Translations under genes and position numbers: made by a program | NCBI RefSeq assembly: GCF_042652965.1 | Contig: NZ_JBHSHL010000007.1 | Coordinates: forward strand, 39,710-103,709 | Length of the DNA stretch: 64,000 nucleotides | Source of the DNA: Filifactor villosus | Lineage (GTDB): Bacteria > Bacillota > Clostridia > Peptostreptococcales > Filifactoraceae | Direction of reading: 5' to 3' | Part shown: positions 8,857-16,185 of the stretch, one piece after another | Layout of the letters: each line of letters starts with the position of its first letter | Numbering within the stretch: position 1 is the first letter of the stretch | The notes under the pieces: model-generated | What the model saw: only the letters and a program-made list of their open reading frames with translations | What the model was told of the DNA's origin: nothing | Database searches by the model: none

Positions 8857-9728
8857 TTTTTATCCTCCCAAAGATTAAACATCAACGCAGTATTGCACAA
8901 CAGGGCATAGGCGGTATAGATCACAAAACTCCCGAGACGGATGTCTTTTATCTTGATAGACGGGTAGTATTGGATCGTATTTTCCCCGGCGATCGCTCCT
9001 ACAATTACCAAGAAAGCCAACCCTACAATGACCAAAAAAAGATTGCGATCCCTCACACTCCATCGATAGATGGAAAATGCCGTCCTTCCGGGAAGTCCGT
9101 ATCCTCTCGCCCTCATCGAATCCGCCGTTTCGATCGCATTTTCGAGCGCCCAAGTTACGAGGATAGACAATATCCTCGCACCCCTCCTGATCTTTGCAAG
9201 GTAGGTCCTTCGCTGAGTCGTCGTTTCCATACACTCCTGTGAACGCAGGATCACCTGTGCCTGGTGTCGGTATCGGGGCACAAAGCGAAGTGCCATCGAA
9301 AATACCAGAGAAAGGGCAGGGATCAGCCTGCCGAACAGGTATATGAACTTGTCGGAGGTCATCACGTGGTTGTAACAGGAAAACCACGAAAGTACGCTCA
9401 AAAACATCGAGGCTGCCGCAACTCCGTATACCATGGATTCCAAGGTCATGGGATTTCCGCTCTTGAGATAGAACAGTATCGTGACCCCCTGATGGTTGAA
9501 CAGGGGATTTAAGATGACGATGAAGAAGAAAAACAGGACGGCAAACCGAAGTTTCTTCAAAAAACCTTCCCGACCGACAATATAGGCCAGATACATAGCG
9601 GATGACAGGAGGGAGATGAGCAAAAATACGGGATGCATAAAAAACATACTGAAACACAGAACAAAGAAAAAGTATATAAAGTTGATGACGGGATGCAGAT
9701 AGGAAAACTCGTCCTTTCTTCCATTCAT
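8829..9728 (-). CDS. ecfT: ECF transporter transmembrane coupling subunit EcfT
   Basis: 299-aa membrane protein with several N-terminal and C-terminal hydrophobic helices and a central cytoplasmic region. The EcfT coupling-helix motif Ala-x-x-x-Arg-Ala-Arg-Gly is present (ADSMRARGYG), preceded by the LVTWALENAIETADS helix that in known structures contacts the ATPases. A second family region, ALRFVPRYRHQAQVILRSQ, lies before it. The ribosome binding site is GGAGAGTAGGTT-ATG. It lies 3 nt after the DUF4430 gene and overlaps the ATPase gene, so all four genes are almost certainly cotranscribed. Confidence 0.92.
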   Translation of the reverse strand: MNGRKDEFSYLHPVINFIYFFFVLCFSMFFMHPVFLLISLLSSAMYLAYIVGREGFLKKLRFAVLFFFFIVILNPLFNHQGVTILFYLKSGNPMTLESMVYGVAAASMFLSVLSWFSCYNHVMTSDKFIYLFGRLIPALSLVFSMALRFVPRYRHQAQVILRSQECMETTTQRRTYLAKIRRGARILSILVTWALENAIETADSMRARGYGLPGRTAFSIYRWSVRDRNLFLVIVGLAFLVIVGAIAGENTIQYYPSIKIKDIRLGSFVIYTAYALLCNTALMFNLWEDKKWKSFESTI

Positions 9729-9731
9729 AAC

Positions 9732-10664
9732 CTACTCTCCTCCGCCTTTTGCGTTGCCCATATAGTTGTCTCCCACATCTCTTCCCAAGTCACAGGTGTA
9801 TACCCACTCGATCTTATCCCCGTCCCTCAAGCGGTATCGGCTCGAACCATAGTTAGGAAACCAGCCGTTGACCTTGTACATCCATCCGGAAAGTTCTCCG
9901 CAGTCAAACTCATAGAGGTTGTTGATCCCCTCGATGTAATTGGAGTTGTATACGGGCGTCATCTCAAATTCCAAATGGATCTTATTTTTCTTCATCTCTC
10001 TTTGAAGAACGTTGAACACCGACTCTCCATCATAGAAAACGACCTCTTTTTCTGCATAGATGATCCCGTCCTCGGGCAAGACTTCCAGCTTGCTCTTATC
10101 CAAAAGGTCGATATTGTCCAAAATAGTCTTACAGCTCACCGACAAAGTGCAATGATACTGTGCATCCTCATCGACGGTAACATCCTGCCACTCGACCGGT
10201 AGAGGTCTTCCCTCGGGAACAGGCTCCGTCATATACTTATCCTTCCCTGTTTTGGGGTTGATCTTCATCTTAGAAGGCTGCTTCTCTTGTTTCTTCTCCG
10301 GTTTCTTTTGATCATCCTTCTTTGTTTCTTCGAGCTTCGTATCCTTCTTTTCTTTCTGCTCCGCCTCTTTCTTGTCCTTCGTCGGGGATTCGGTCGGAGT
10401 TTCTTCATCCGGTTTCCGCTCTCCTGCGAGCTGCTGTTCCTCCGGCTTATCCGCCTTCTCTTCGAGGGTCTTTCCCGTATCGGAGCTGTCCTTCTCCCCT
10501 GAAGAAACCTCCTCCGTCGTCGAAGTCTTCTCCTGTTTTTCCTGTGTCGCTACAGGTTTTTCGACCGTTTTCTCTTTGGGATGGTTCCCACCCCAGATAA
10601 AACTTGCAACAAGAAGGAGAACGACAAAGATGGCTATGATCCCCTTATTTTTCGTCCACTTCAT
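9732..10664 (-). CDS. Membrane-anchored DUF4430 (transcobalamin C-terminal-like) protein
   Basis: About 310 aa. A short cytoplasmic start (KWTKNKG) is followed by one TM anchor (about residues 8-26). Then comes an extended Lys/Glu/Thr-rich linker of about 120 residues that could reach through the cell wall, and a C-terminal DUF4430 domain from about residue 165. Domain signatures are the paired cysteines in CTLSVSCKTIL, SGWMYKVNGWFPN and RLRDGDKIEWVYTCDLG. DUF4430 is structurally related to the C-terminal beta domain of eukaryotic transcobalamin and intrinsic factor, which closes over cobalamin. It is first in the ECF operon (T follows 3 nt later), implying that it delivers ligand to that transporter. 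The start is ATG at 10664 with AAAGGAAG; a GTG lies one codon earlier. Confidence 0.85.
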   Translation of the reverse strand: MKWTKNKGIIAIFVVLLLVASFIWGGNHPKEKTVEKPVATQEKQEKTSTTEEVSSGEKDSSDTGKTLEEKADKPEEQQLAGERKPDEETPTESPTKDKKEAEQKEKKDTKLEETKKDDQKKPEKKQEKQPSKMKINPKTGKDKYMTEPVPEGRPLPVEWQDVTVDEDAQYHCTLSVSCKTILDNIDLLDKSKLEVLPEDGIIYAEKEVVFYDGESVFNVLQREMKKNKIHLEFEMTPVYNSNYIEGINNLYEFDCGELSGWMYKVNGWFPNYGSSRYRLRDGDKIEWVYTCDLGRDVGDNYMGNAKGGGE

Positions 10665-10667
10665 CAC

Positions 10668-11174
10668 ATAACTTCCTTTCGAATTTTTCCGCCTTCCATC
10701 CTTTCAAACAAGCGCTTTCATAAACTTTTTGCCGTATAATACCATTATCTGTTCAAATTGCTCGGTCGTGCAGCTTGAATTCTGTGATCACTCCAAATGT
10801 TTCCGGTAATACTATTATCTATTAAAATTGACGGGTTGAACGCTTTGAATAATATAATCATCCAAATTGTTTTTCGGCAATGATATATTTTGTATACCCG
10901 GCATTTCAAACGGAGAATAGTATAACTATATATTCTGTTTGCCTGAAATTTCAAACGGAGAACAGTATAAAAAATGTTCATACAGATAACCGAACGATAC
11001 AACGGATAGTAATACAAAACCGGTTTCTCCCCGCTTTTTCCGGATTGTGCAGTCTTCCCTTAAAACGACTTCAAACGCCTATGGCTTCCAATCACAGATA
11101 TTTTGATCGGAAGCTGAGATCAACATCCTTCCTCCAACCAAAAAGAGAAGGAGTCGAAGCAACTCCCCCCTCTC
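10668..11174. other. 507-bp repeat-filled gap between the toroid/SLH gene and the DUF4430-ECF operon
   Basis: No gene is supported. 10739-10968 is a nested pair of family B elements. Downstream of it a TATTAT box (minus strand, 10736-10741) followed by a leader of about 70 nt could start the DUF4430-ECF transcript. 10969-11174 shows nothing recognisable. I looked for a cobalamin riboswitch core here and saw none. Confidence 0.5.
10739..10968 (+). repeat. Nested family B repeats
   Basis: The outer element's arms are 10739-10808 and 10924-10968; its right terminus is AACGGAGAACAGTAT. An inner 115-bp element (10809-10923) has ends ATACTATTAT and GAATAGTAT. Both right arms contain TTTCAAACGGAGAA. 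The arrangement is that of one element inserted within another at a TA. Confidence 0.7.
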
Positions 11175-12821
11175 TTATTTTTCCATATGGATGAGCTGAT
11201 ACACCATTTTTGCCATCTCTCCTCTGCTTACAACGCTCTTAGGTCTCAGTTTCATCTCGTCCTGAAATAAGATCCCCGCCTTCAGACAGTAGGCGAGATA
11301 AGGTCTTGCCCACTTGTCCGAGGTCGTATAGTCTTCAAACTGAGCCAACATATCTCGTGCGGCACCCTCGTTCATAGAAATATCGAAGCCCTTGTACTTC
11401 GCAGCATTGGCAAGAATGACCGCTGCTTCCTGAACTGTGATCGGATCGTTGGGCAGGAATTTCTCAGCCGTACTTCCACGGATCAGACCCGCGTTGCTTG
11501 CGGCGGAGACCTCATCGTAATACCACGAAGTCCTGCTCACGTCCCTAAACTTCATTTTTCCTCCGTTCTTCAGCGACAGGGCCTTCACCAATATGGTGGC
11601 AAACTCTGCCCTCGTCATCCTCTTGCCCGGCTCATAGGTCGTCGGTGTCGTACCCGAAACGATCCCCTTCTGAGCCAGATAGATGATCTCCGCCTTGAAC
11701 CTGTGACCGGAAACATCCGTGAATCCTCCGCCCTCCGCCTTTTTCGACGGAGTTTCCGAAACCGGCTGCTTCTTCTCGACCTTGGCCTTTTTAAACTTCA
11801 CGTCCGTCATATCGTAGAGCCTTGTCTTACCCTTGAGCAATCTCGAATAAGAGGTCAGTGCATACAAGGCCTGGTCGGTCGCCATCCCGTCTTCCTTTCC
11901 GGCCTCTCCTCCCCCGTTGTTCTTATCTCCCGCCTTCACGTGCATAAAACCTCCCGAAGGAAGTTGGTAAGACAGGAGGTTGTCCACAACGGAATAAGAG
12001 TTTTTAATAAACCTCTTATCCTTTTCGGGATCGACGCCCATGGCTGTCAAAGCGACCAAAACCTGAGCCGCACTTTCGGAGGTCTTAGCCCCCCAAGTGG
12101 AATATCCTCCATCCTCATTTTGGATGGTAGATAAGAAGGCCACAGCCCTGTCCAGCGCCTTTTTGACCTTGGTCTTATCCCTGTAGGGAGCCAAAGCCTG
12201 GATCGCCATCCCCGTCATATCGGGATCTCCCTGATCCTTTGCAGACTTGGCACCGAAGGCAAAACCTCCGTCATCGAGTTGATTGTTCAAAATCTCCTGT
12301 ATCAGCAGTTCTCGGGTGTTTTGCCTACCCCCCTTGGCAACCTTGGGAATCTCGTACTTGTGAGAATCCACTGCGATCAAGGCCCATATAGGTCCGTTGA
12401 GACCCTGCCATACGACCTTATCATAGTCGGACATCTTCTCCAAGAGATCGTAGCCCTCGACATCGGAAGGATCTCTCCCCAAAGCGGTCAAAGCAAGGAT
12501 GAGTCTCGAATATTCCGTATACTTCTTAGGATGAAGGACTCCTTTCTTCTCCTTGATCTCCTTGGCTACAGACCTGTAATAGACATCATAATAACCGGCC
12601 GGAACCGAAGAAGAACTGCGTGAAAGCCCTAAGACCGTCCAGTCTCCGCCCACCGTTCCAAGTTCCGGCGACTTATTCGTACTCGTCATATAAACCGCGG
12701 TTCTGCGTATCGCAGCATCGACTGCTTGACTGTCGGCAAAACTCATGCTGAAGCCCGTTAAAACCAAGACGGTAGCCAAAACCGCCGAAACCGCCCTCTT
12801 CCATCTGAACCATTGTTTCAT
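11175..12821 (-). CDS. SLH-anchored alpha/alpha-toroid (prenyltransferase-repeat) surface protein
   Basis: 548 aa with a signal peptide (hydrophobic residues 10-27, cleavage after about SFA). Residues 33-335 are helical repeats of the squalene-cyclase/prenyltransferase toroid type, with recurring Q-(L/N)-x-DGG-(F/Y) motifs: QLDDGGFAFG, QNEDGGYSTWG and a third, QLPSGGFMH. Residues from about 365 to the end are three SLH domains (GFTDVSGH..., KFRDVSRTSWY..., and a third around SDKWARPYLAYC) that hold proteins on secondary cell-wall polymer. The same toroid fold forms the N-terminal half of transcobalamin and intrinsic factor, so with the adjacent DUF4430 protein it may form a bipartite corrinoid-binding surface receptor. 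The ribosome binding site TAAGGAGTTAAGAG-ATG is good. It lies 38 nt after the 134-aa gene. Confidence 0.82.
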   Translation of the reverse strand: MKQWFRWKRAVSAVLATVLVLTGFSMSFADSQAVDAAIRRTAVYMTSTNKSPELGTVGGDWTVLGLSRSSSSVPAGYYDVYYRSVAKEIKEKKGVLHPKKYTEYSRLILALTALGRDPSDVEGYDLLEKMSDYDKVVWQGLNGPIWALIAVDSHKYEIPKVAKGGRQNTRELLIQEILNNQLDDGGFAFGAKSAKDQGDPDMTGMAIQALAPYRDKTKVKKALDRAVAFLSTIQNEDGGYSTWGAKTSESAAQVLVALTAMGVDPEKDKRFIKNSYSVVDNLLSYQLPSGGFMHVKAGDKNNGGGEAGKEDGMATDQALYALTSYSRLLKGKTRLYDMTDVKFKKAKVEKKQPVSETPSKKAEGGGFTDVSGHRFKAEIIYLAQKGIVSGTTPTTYEPGKRMTRAEFATILVKALSLKNGGKMKFRDVSRTSWYYDEVSAASNAGLIRGSTAEKFLPNDPITVQEAAVILANAAKYKGFDISMNEGAARDMLAQFEDYTTSDKWARPYLAYCLKAGILFQDEMKLRPKSVVSRGEMAKMVYQLIHMEK

Positions 12822-12859
12822 CTCTTAACTCCTTATATTCATACTCGATTCGCCCTCTT

Positions 12860-13264
12860 CTACAGCGGTTTTACCATCTTGATATCGATAGAAGGAGGAA
12901 GAATGATCCTATCCTTAATCATTTCAAAACATACGATTGTACAGACATAGCTGATATCCTTTCCCAAAGGCTGGACAAAAAAATCCAACTCCCTCTCCAA
13001 CTCTTCTACAGACACCTCTCGATCAAACCTTACCGTGATCTCATGAGTCATTCTTATCTCAAACAAACTTGAGGGCTTGGGCCCCACAAAGGTATGTAGA
13101 AGAATTTTGCAAGCTCGGTTCTTCTCCGACATCGTGATCTTGTACCTGTGACTCTCTTCGATGTTCAGCACCGTATCTCTGCTTGGAGTTTCGGACAAGA
13201 CCTTCGATTCCAGGGATGACAAATGCCTCTCCAAATAGATCATACTCTCTCTTAACGTTTTCAT
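12860..13264 (-). CDS. Hypothetical 134-aa protein, possibly SecB-like
   Basis: No confident family assignment. The N-terminal 25 residues look helical. The rest alternates hydrophobic and charged residues as in an all-beta or alpha/beta fold. The end (YVCTIVCFEMIKDRIILPPSIDI) loosely resembles the SecB / DUF1149-like pattern of a terminal strand and a Leu-Pro-Pro segment; that is a weak impression only. No signal peptide or TM segment is seen. The ribosome binding site AGGAGAGAAATT-ATG is good, and the gene runs 38 nt ahead of the SLH/toroid gene, so they are probably cotranscribed. A chaperone-like role for an exported partner would fit but is speculation. Confidence 0.65.
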   Translation of the reverse strand: MKTLRESMIYLERHLSSLESKVLSETPSRDTVLNIEESHRYKITMSEKNRACKILLHTFVGPKPSSLFEIRMTHEITVRFDREVSVEELERELDFFVQPLGKDISYVCTIVCFEMIKDRIILPPSIDIKMVKPL

Positions 13265-13397
13265 AATTTCTCTCCTATCTTATACCAAAACCTCACAGTA
13301 CACAAACAGGTAGTGGTATCTTTCATGTCCTATTATCTTTGTTCTCCGTAGTCTATTATACCTGAACCTTGTCAGTATTTCAATCTATTCTGCCGGT

Positions 13398-13425
13398 CGT
13401 TAAGAGAGGGATCCCTCCCTTAACG
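13398..13425. repeat. 28-bp near-perfect palindrome
   Basis: CGTTAAG, a mismatch, then the symmetric GAGGGATCCCTC, a mismatch, then CTTAACG. It lacks a T-run on either strand, so it is not a standard terminator. It lies upstream of the 134-aa gene (start 13264) and could be an operator or a hairpin in its leader. Confidence 0.45.
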
Positions 13426-13605
13426 CCGAACAGAACAACTTGGGAACCGTCTCAAAAAGACACACAATAGATCTGTCGTAGTTTTGCAAAATGAAAAAAT
13501 GTGAGATTGATGCCTTTATAAAATCTTTCGTGCAAAATCGGCTCTGCACCATTTTTTCGAAGCACATGATATTCGCTTTATACTATTACCTACTACAATA
13601 TACTT

Positions 13606-13719
13606 ATACTGTTTTTCAATAGAAGTATAGATATATCTGTTTTTAAAACCGTGAAAAATTGGCTTGTTTCCTATGGATCACAGATTGTTTATATCCACAA
13701 CTCAAAAGAATAATAGTAT
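13606..13719 (+). repeat. MITE-like repeat, family A copy 2
   Basis: Same layout as the other copies. The left end is slightly altered (ATACTGTTTTTCAATAG); the right end AATAATAGTAT is intact. Confidence 0.75.
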
Positions 13720-13769
13720 TATGCTTAATCTGCCTTATATCCGGTAAGGGTTTTCTATCCTGTTGCTTA

Positions 13770-13882
13770 ATACTATTCTCCAATAGAAGTGTGGATATAT
13801 TTATTCTGCAATCACGAAAATCCGTTTTATTTTCTATCAGTTACACAACATTTATATCTATAATTCAAAGGAATAATAGTAT
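13770..13882 (+). repeat. MITE-like repeat, family A copy 3
   Basis: Ends ATACTATTCTCCAATAG and AAAGGAATAATAGTAT; 113 bp. It lies 50 bp from the preceding copy and has the same orientation. Confidence 0.8.
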
Positions 13883-13922
13883 AAGCCATGTAATGATAGA
13901 ATAATAGGCATCTCCGCTTTTC

Positions 13923-14036
13923 ATACTATTCTCCAATAGAAGTATGGATATATCTGTTTTTCAACCCAAGAAAAATCGGTTTATCTTCTATGGGTCAAAG
14001 ATTGTTTATATCTACAATTCAAAGGAAGAATAGTAT
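13923..14036 (+). repeat. MITE-like repeat, family A copy 4
   Basis: Ends ATACTATTCTCCAATAG and AAGGAAGAATAGTAT; 114 bp. It is nearly identical to the copy at 63422-63535, including CCATTTATC-type core segments TTTTTCAACCCA and CTTCTATGGGTCA. Confidence 0.8.
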
Positions 14037-14089
14037 CAAACAGAGAGTAGCGTCAATCAGTTGCAGAACCGTCGCAAAGCTTATGAAAC

Positions 14090-14125
14090 AAAAAAGAGCG
14101 ACAGAGTTTTCTCCAACGCTCTTTT
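14090..14125 (-). terminator. Rho-independent terminator after the GT2 gene
   Basis: On the minus strand AAAAGAGCG pairs with CGCTCTTTT across a 16-nt loop, and the right arm runs into TTTTTTG. It lies 10 nt past the stop of the glycosyltransferase gene and would end the polysaccharide locus on this side. Confidence 0.75.
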
Positions 14126-14134
14126 ATATCTGTA

Positions 14135-15262
14135 TTAAATGTGTAATTCACAAGCCTTTACATATTTTCCGAAGTTGTTTTCAAGAAGGGATTCTTCAAT
14201 CGTCTTGAGATAGTCTCTCTTTTCGGTTTTGAAATCCTTATAGTATTCTTGACGCAGGTATTTGTTGATCTCAAAGATGCAATATCTGACTTTGGTGTCA
14301 AATTTTTTGGTACGCTGATACGTCAGATTTACCATCCTCAAAAAATACTCATAATTCTCCTGTTGAAACGGAAGGCCCAAGTCTTTTCTGTCTTTCAAAA
14401 GCTGCATTGTAACATAGATACTGTCAATGTTTCTGGGACTTTTAGGAGACGATGTGATAGAGCCTTCAGTCAAAAAATACTTATATACCGGTTCTTCGAT
14501 TACATAACCCCTGATATGATCTCCATAGATGAGGGCTGAATTGATGCTGTCCTCAAACCAATATTTTTCAGGAAAGATGATCCGATCAAAAATATTTCTG
14601 CGTAAGAGCTTGCCACACGAGAATCCCTTTAATGTGCCTAAAGGATGTTCTATTTCCCCGCTTTCAGAAACTTTTTCTTTTCGCTCCGTTCCATCCTTCA
14701 AGACCCTCATCATCCCGCCTTCAACAATATCATAGTCCTTTTTTTCAGAAGCTTTAAGAAGTTTCTCGACTGCTCCTTCCGCCAAAATATCGTCATCATC
14801 CACAAAAAGTATATACTTTGCCTTTGAAGTATCGATCCCAGTGTTCCTGGCGTTCGACACCCCTTTGTTTTCCTGATTTATAATGGTTACATTCGGATAG
14901 GTCCTGTATCTCTCAAGTATTTCTTCCGTGTTATCCTTTGAACCGTCGTTTACAAAAATATATTCGACTTTGTATTTGTCATTCTTAGGTATATTCGACA
15001 AAATGGACTTTACACATCTTTCAACGAGATCCGCCCTATTGTATGTTGTCATTACGACAGATACATCGTACTTGTAATCCGCTTCGTCATCGGGAGTCTT
15101 ATTCCTAACCGCACTTGATCTCACATCCTTATGAATACCGTTGAGATATCGATAACAATCCTCCCACGAAGACATATCACTCTTAAAGAACATAGCGGGA
15201 ACCGTATGTTCCAGTACTTCGGCACTTCTCATTGCCACTCTTTTAACCTTGTTAAAAACCAT
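14135..15262 (-). CDS. Family 2 glycosyltransferase
   Basis: 375 aa. GT-A fold transferase: the nucleotide-sugar half begins at about residue 48 with VSVVMTTYNRADLVERCV. It continues with YIFVNDGSKDNTEEIL and NKGVSNARNTGID, and has the metal-binding acidic cluster YILFVDDDDIL. The C-terminal 150 residues are charged and without TM segments, so it is cytosolic or peripheral. It probably adds a sugar to the polysaccharide made by the locus to its right, but the donor and linkage are unknown. It is separated from the GDP-sugar genes by a 923-bp gap and so may have its own promoter. The ribosome binding site is GAGGAGGTATAAGAC-ATG. Confidence 0.85.
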   Translation of the reverse strand: MVFNKVKRVAMRSAEVLEHTVPAMFFKSDMSSWEDCYRYLNGIHKDVRSSAVRNKTPDDEADYKYDVSVVMTTYNRADLVERCVKSILSNIPKNDKYKVEYIFVNDGSKDNTEEILERYRTYPNVTIINQENKGVSNARNTGIDTSKAKYILFVDDDDILAEGAVEKLLKASEKKDYDIVEGGMMRVLKDGTERKEKVSESGEIEHPLGTLKGFSCGKLLRRNIFDRIIFPEKYWFEDSINSALIYGDHIRGYVIEEPVYKYFLTEGSITSSPKSPRNIDSIYVTMQLLKDRKDLGLPFQQENYEYFLRMVNLTYQRTKKFDTKVRYCIFEINKYLRQEYYKDFKTEKRDYLKTIEESLLENNFGKYVKACELHI

Positions 15263-15951
15263 GTCTTATACCTCCTCGTCTCTTAGGAAAACACTACACT
15301 CTCGGGGAAATACAAAAGAGAAGATAACTCTGTTGCTCAAGTTCGGTCAAATGTTTCAAAATCCTCCCGTATTTGCCCTACACTATCAAAATATTTTCAA
15401 AAACACGGTCAAAACAAAGCACAGCATCACAGTCAAAATCCTTTGTTGAAGGTGGACAAATTTGAATTAACAAATTTGAATTGAATTAAAGAAACACTAC
15501 ACAAAAATACACAATTCTTTTTTGTATTACTCGATACAATTACTTCTCGGGTTGATACCGATATGGTTTAAATTCTACAAGCCTCTCAAAAATACCTTCC
15601 ATCTTTACACAGTTCACACGACATTTTAATCGGATTGTAGTATTATTCCATTAAATATAAAATAATACCACAAAATAGCGAAATAAATGAAAGCAACATT
15701 CCTATTTTTCAAACACAGAAATTTTTCGGAATAAATCCTTTTAAAGGGGTATGTTTCGTAAAGAGGCGCTTCCCACACTTTGTCGAGTGATACTTTGTTC
15801 TCTTATACGAATCTCCGGATGAATCGTTGTACTGTACAAAACCGTGTTGTATAATCGTTCAAGCGTTTCAGAGCCTATATTGTTTTTACAAGTTGCATAT
15901 TTATCGAGGAATAGTATTAGGCGATACCTCACAATTCAAAAGATTGGTATA

Positions 15952-16016
15952 AAATCAATCTTGTGCAAAGGATGAAGTTCTTTAAGATATTGATATGACC
16001 AACCTCTGCATTTTAT
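15952..16016 (+). repeat. Family C repeat, copy 1
   Basis: ATAAAATCAATCTTGTGC, an AAGGATGAAG block, then GATATTGATATGACCAACCT and GCATTTTAT. It aligns along its length with 48514-48588 and, in reverse, with 23990-24058. Confidence 0.6.
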
Positions 16017-16034
16017 TCAATCTAAGAAAAACCG

Positions 16035-16147
16035 GAAGATTGCTCTTGTGCACTCTTTCCTTATATCTATTTTGGGACCAAGAAAATTCGATTTATCTTC
16101 TATGGAGCACAAGTCATCGGCATCCATGACTCAGACAATAACAGTAT
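16035..16147 (+). repeat. Degenerate family A repeat
   Basis: The right half matches well: CAAGAAAATTCGATTTATCTTCTATGG followed by an ACAATAACAGTAT end. The left inverted repeat is not recognisable. Confidence 0.5.
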
Positions 16148-16185
16148 AGGATTACCTTCCTCGTTTTGGAAATATCCAAGGTTCT

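Larger units (their letters stand above)
13265..14134. other. 870-bp intergenic region packed with family A repeats
   Basis: No gene is supported. From left to right it holds a 28-bp near-perfect palindrome (13398-13425), three family A elements in the same orientation (13606-13719, 13770-13882, 13923-14036), and the terminator of the downstream glycosyltransferase gene (14090-14125). The stretch 13426-13600 is unexplained apart from an incomplete repeat end (TACTATTACC) near 13581. Confidence 0.6.
15263..16185. other. 923-bp AT-rich intergenic region with degraded repeats
   Basis: No gene is supported. A 63-codon frame at 15741-15932 has no recognisable family or ribosome binding site. The region holds a short direct repeat (ACAAATTTGAATT twice near 15465-15485), a family C repeat at 15952-16016 and a degraded family A element at about 16035-16147. 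Confidence 0.5.

Noticed and set aside
10668..13600. Cobalamin riboswitch near the ECF/DUF4430 genes
   Set aside because: I looked for a B12-box core on the minus strand in 10680-11170 and 13265-13600 and saw none. The corrinoid idea rests on protein domains only.
13606..14036. CRISPR array suggested by closely spaced repeats
   Set aside because: The units are about 113 bp, imperfectly palindromic, with few copies and irregular short spacers; there are no cas genes.
15741..15932. 63-codon minus-strand frame in the 15.3-16.2 kb gap
   Set aside because: No ribosome binding site, no family resemblance, and it lies in AT-rich sequence next to worn repeats.
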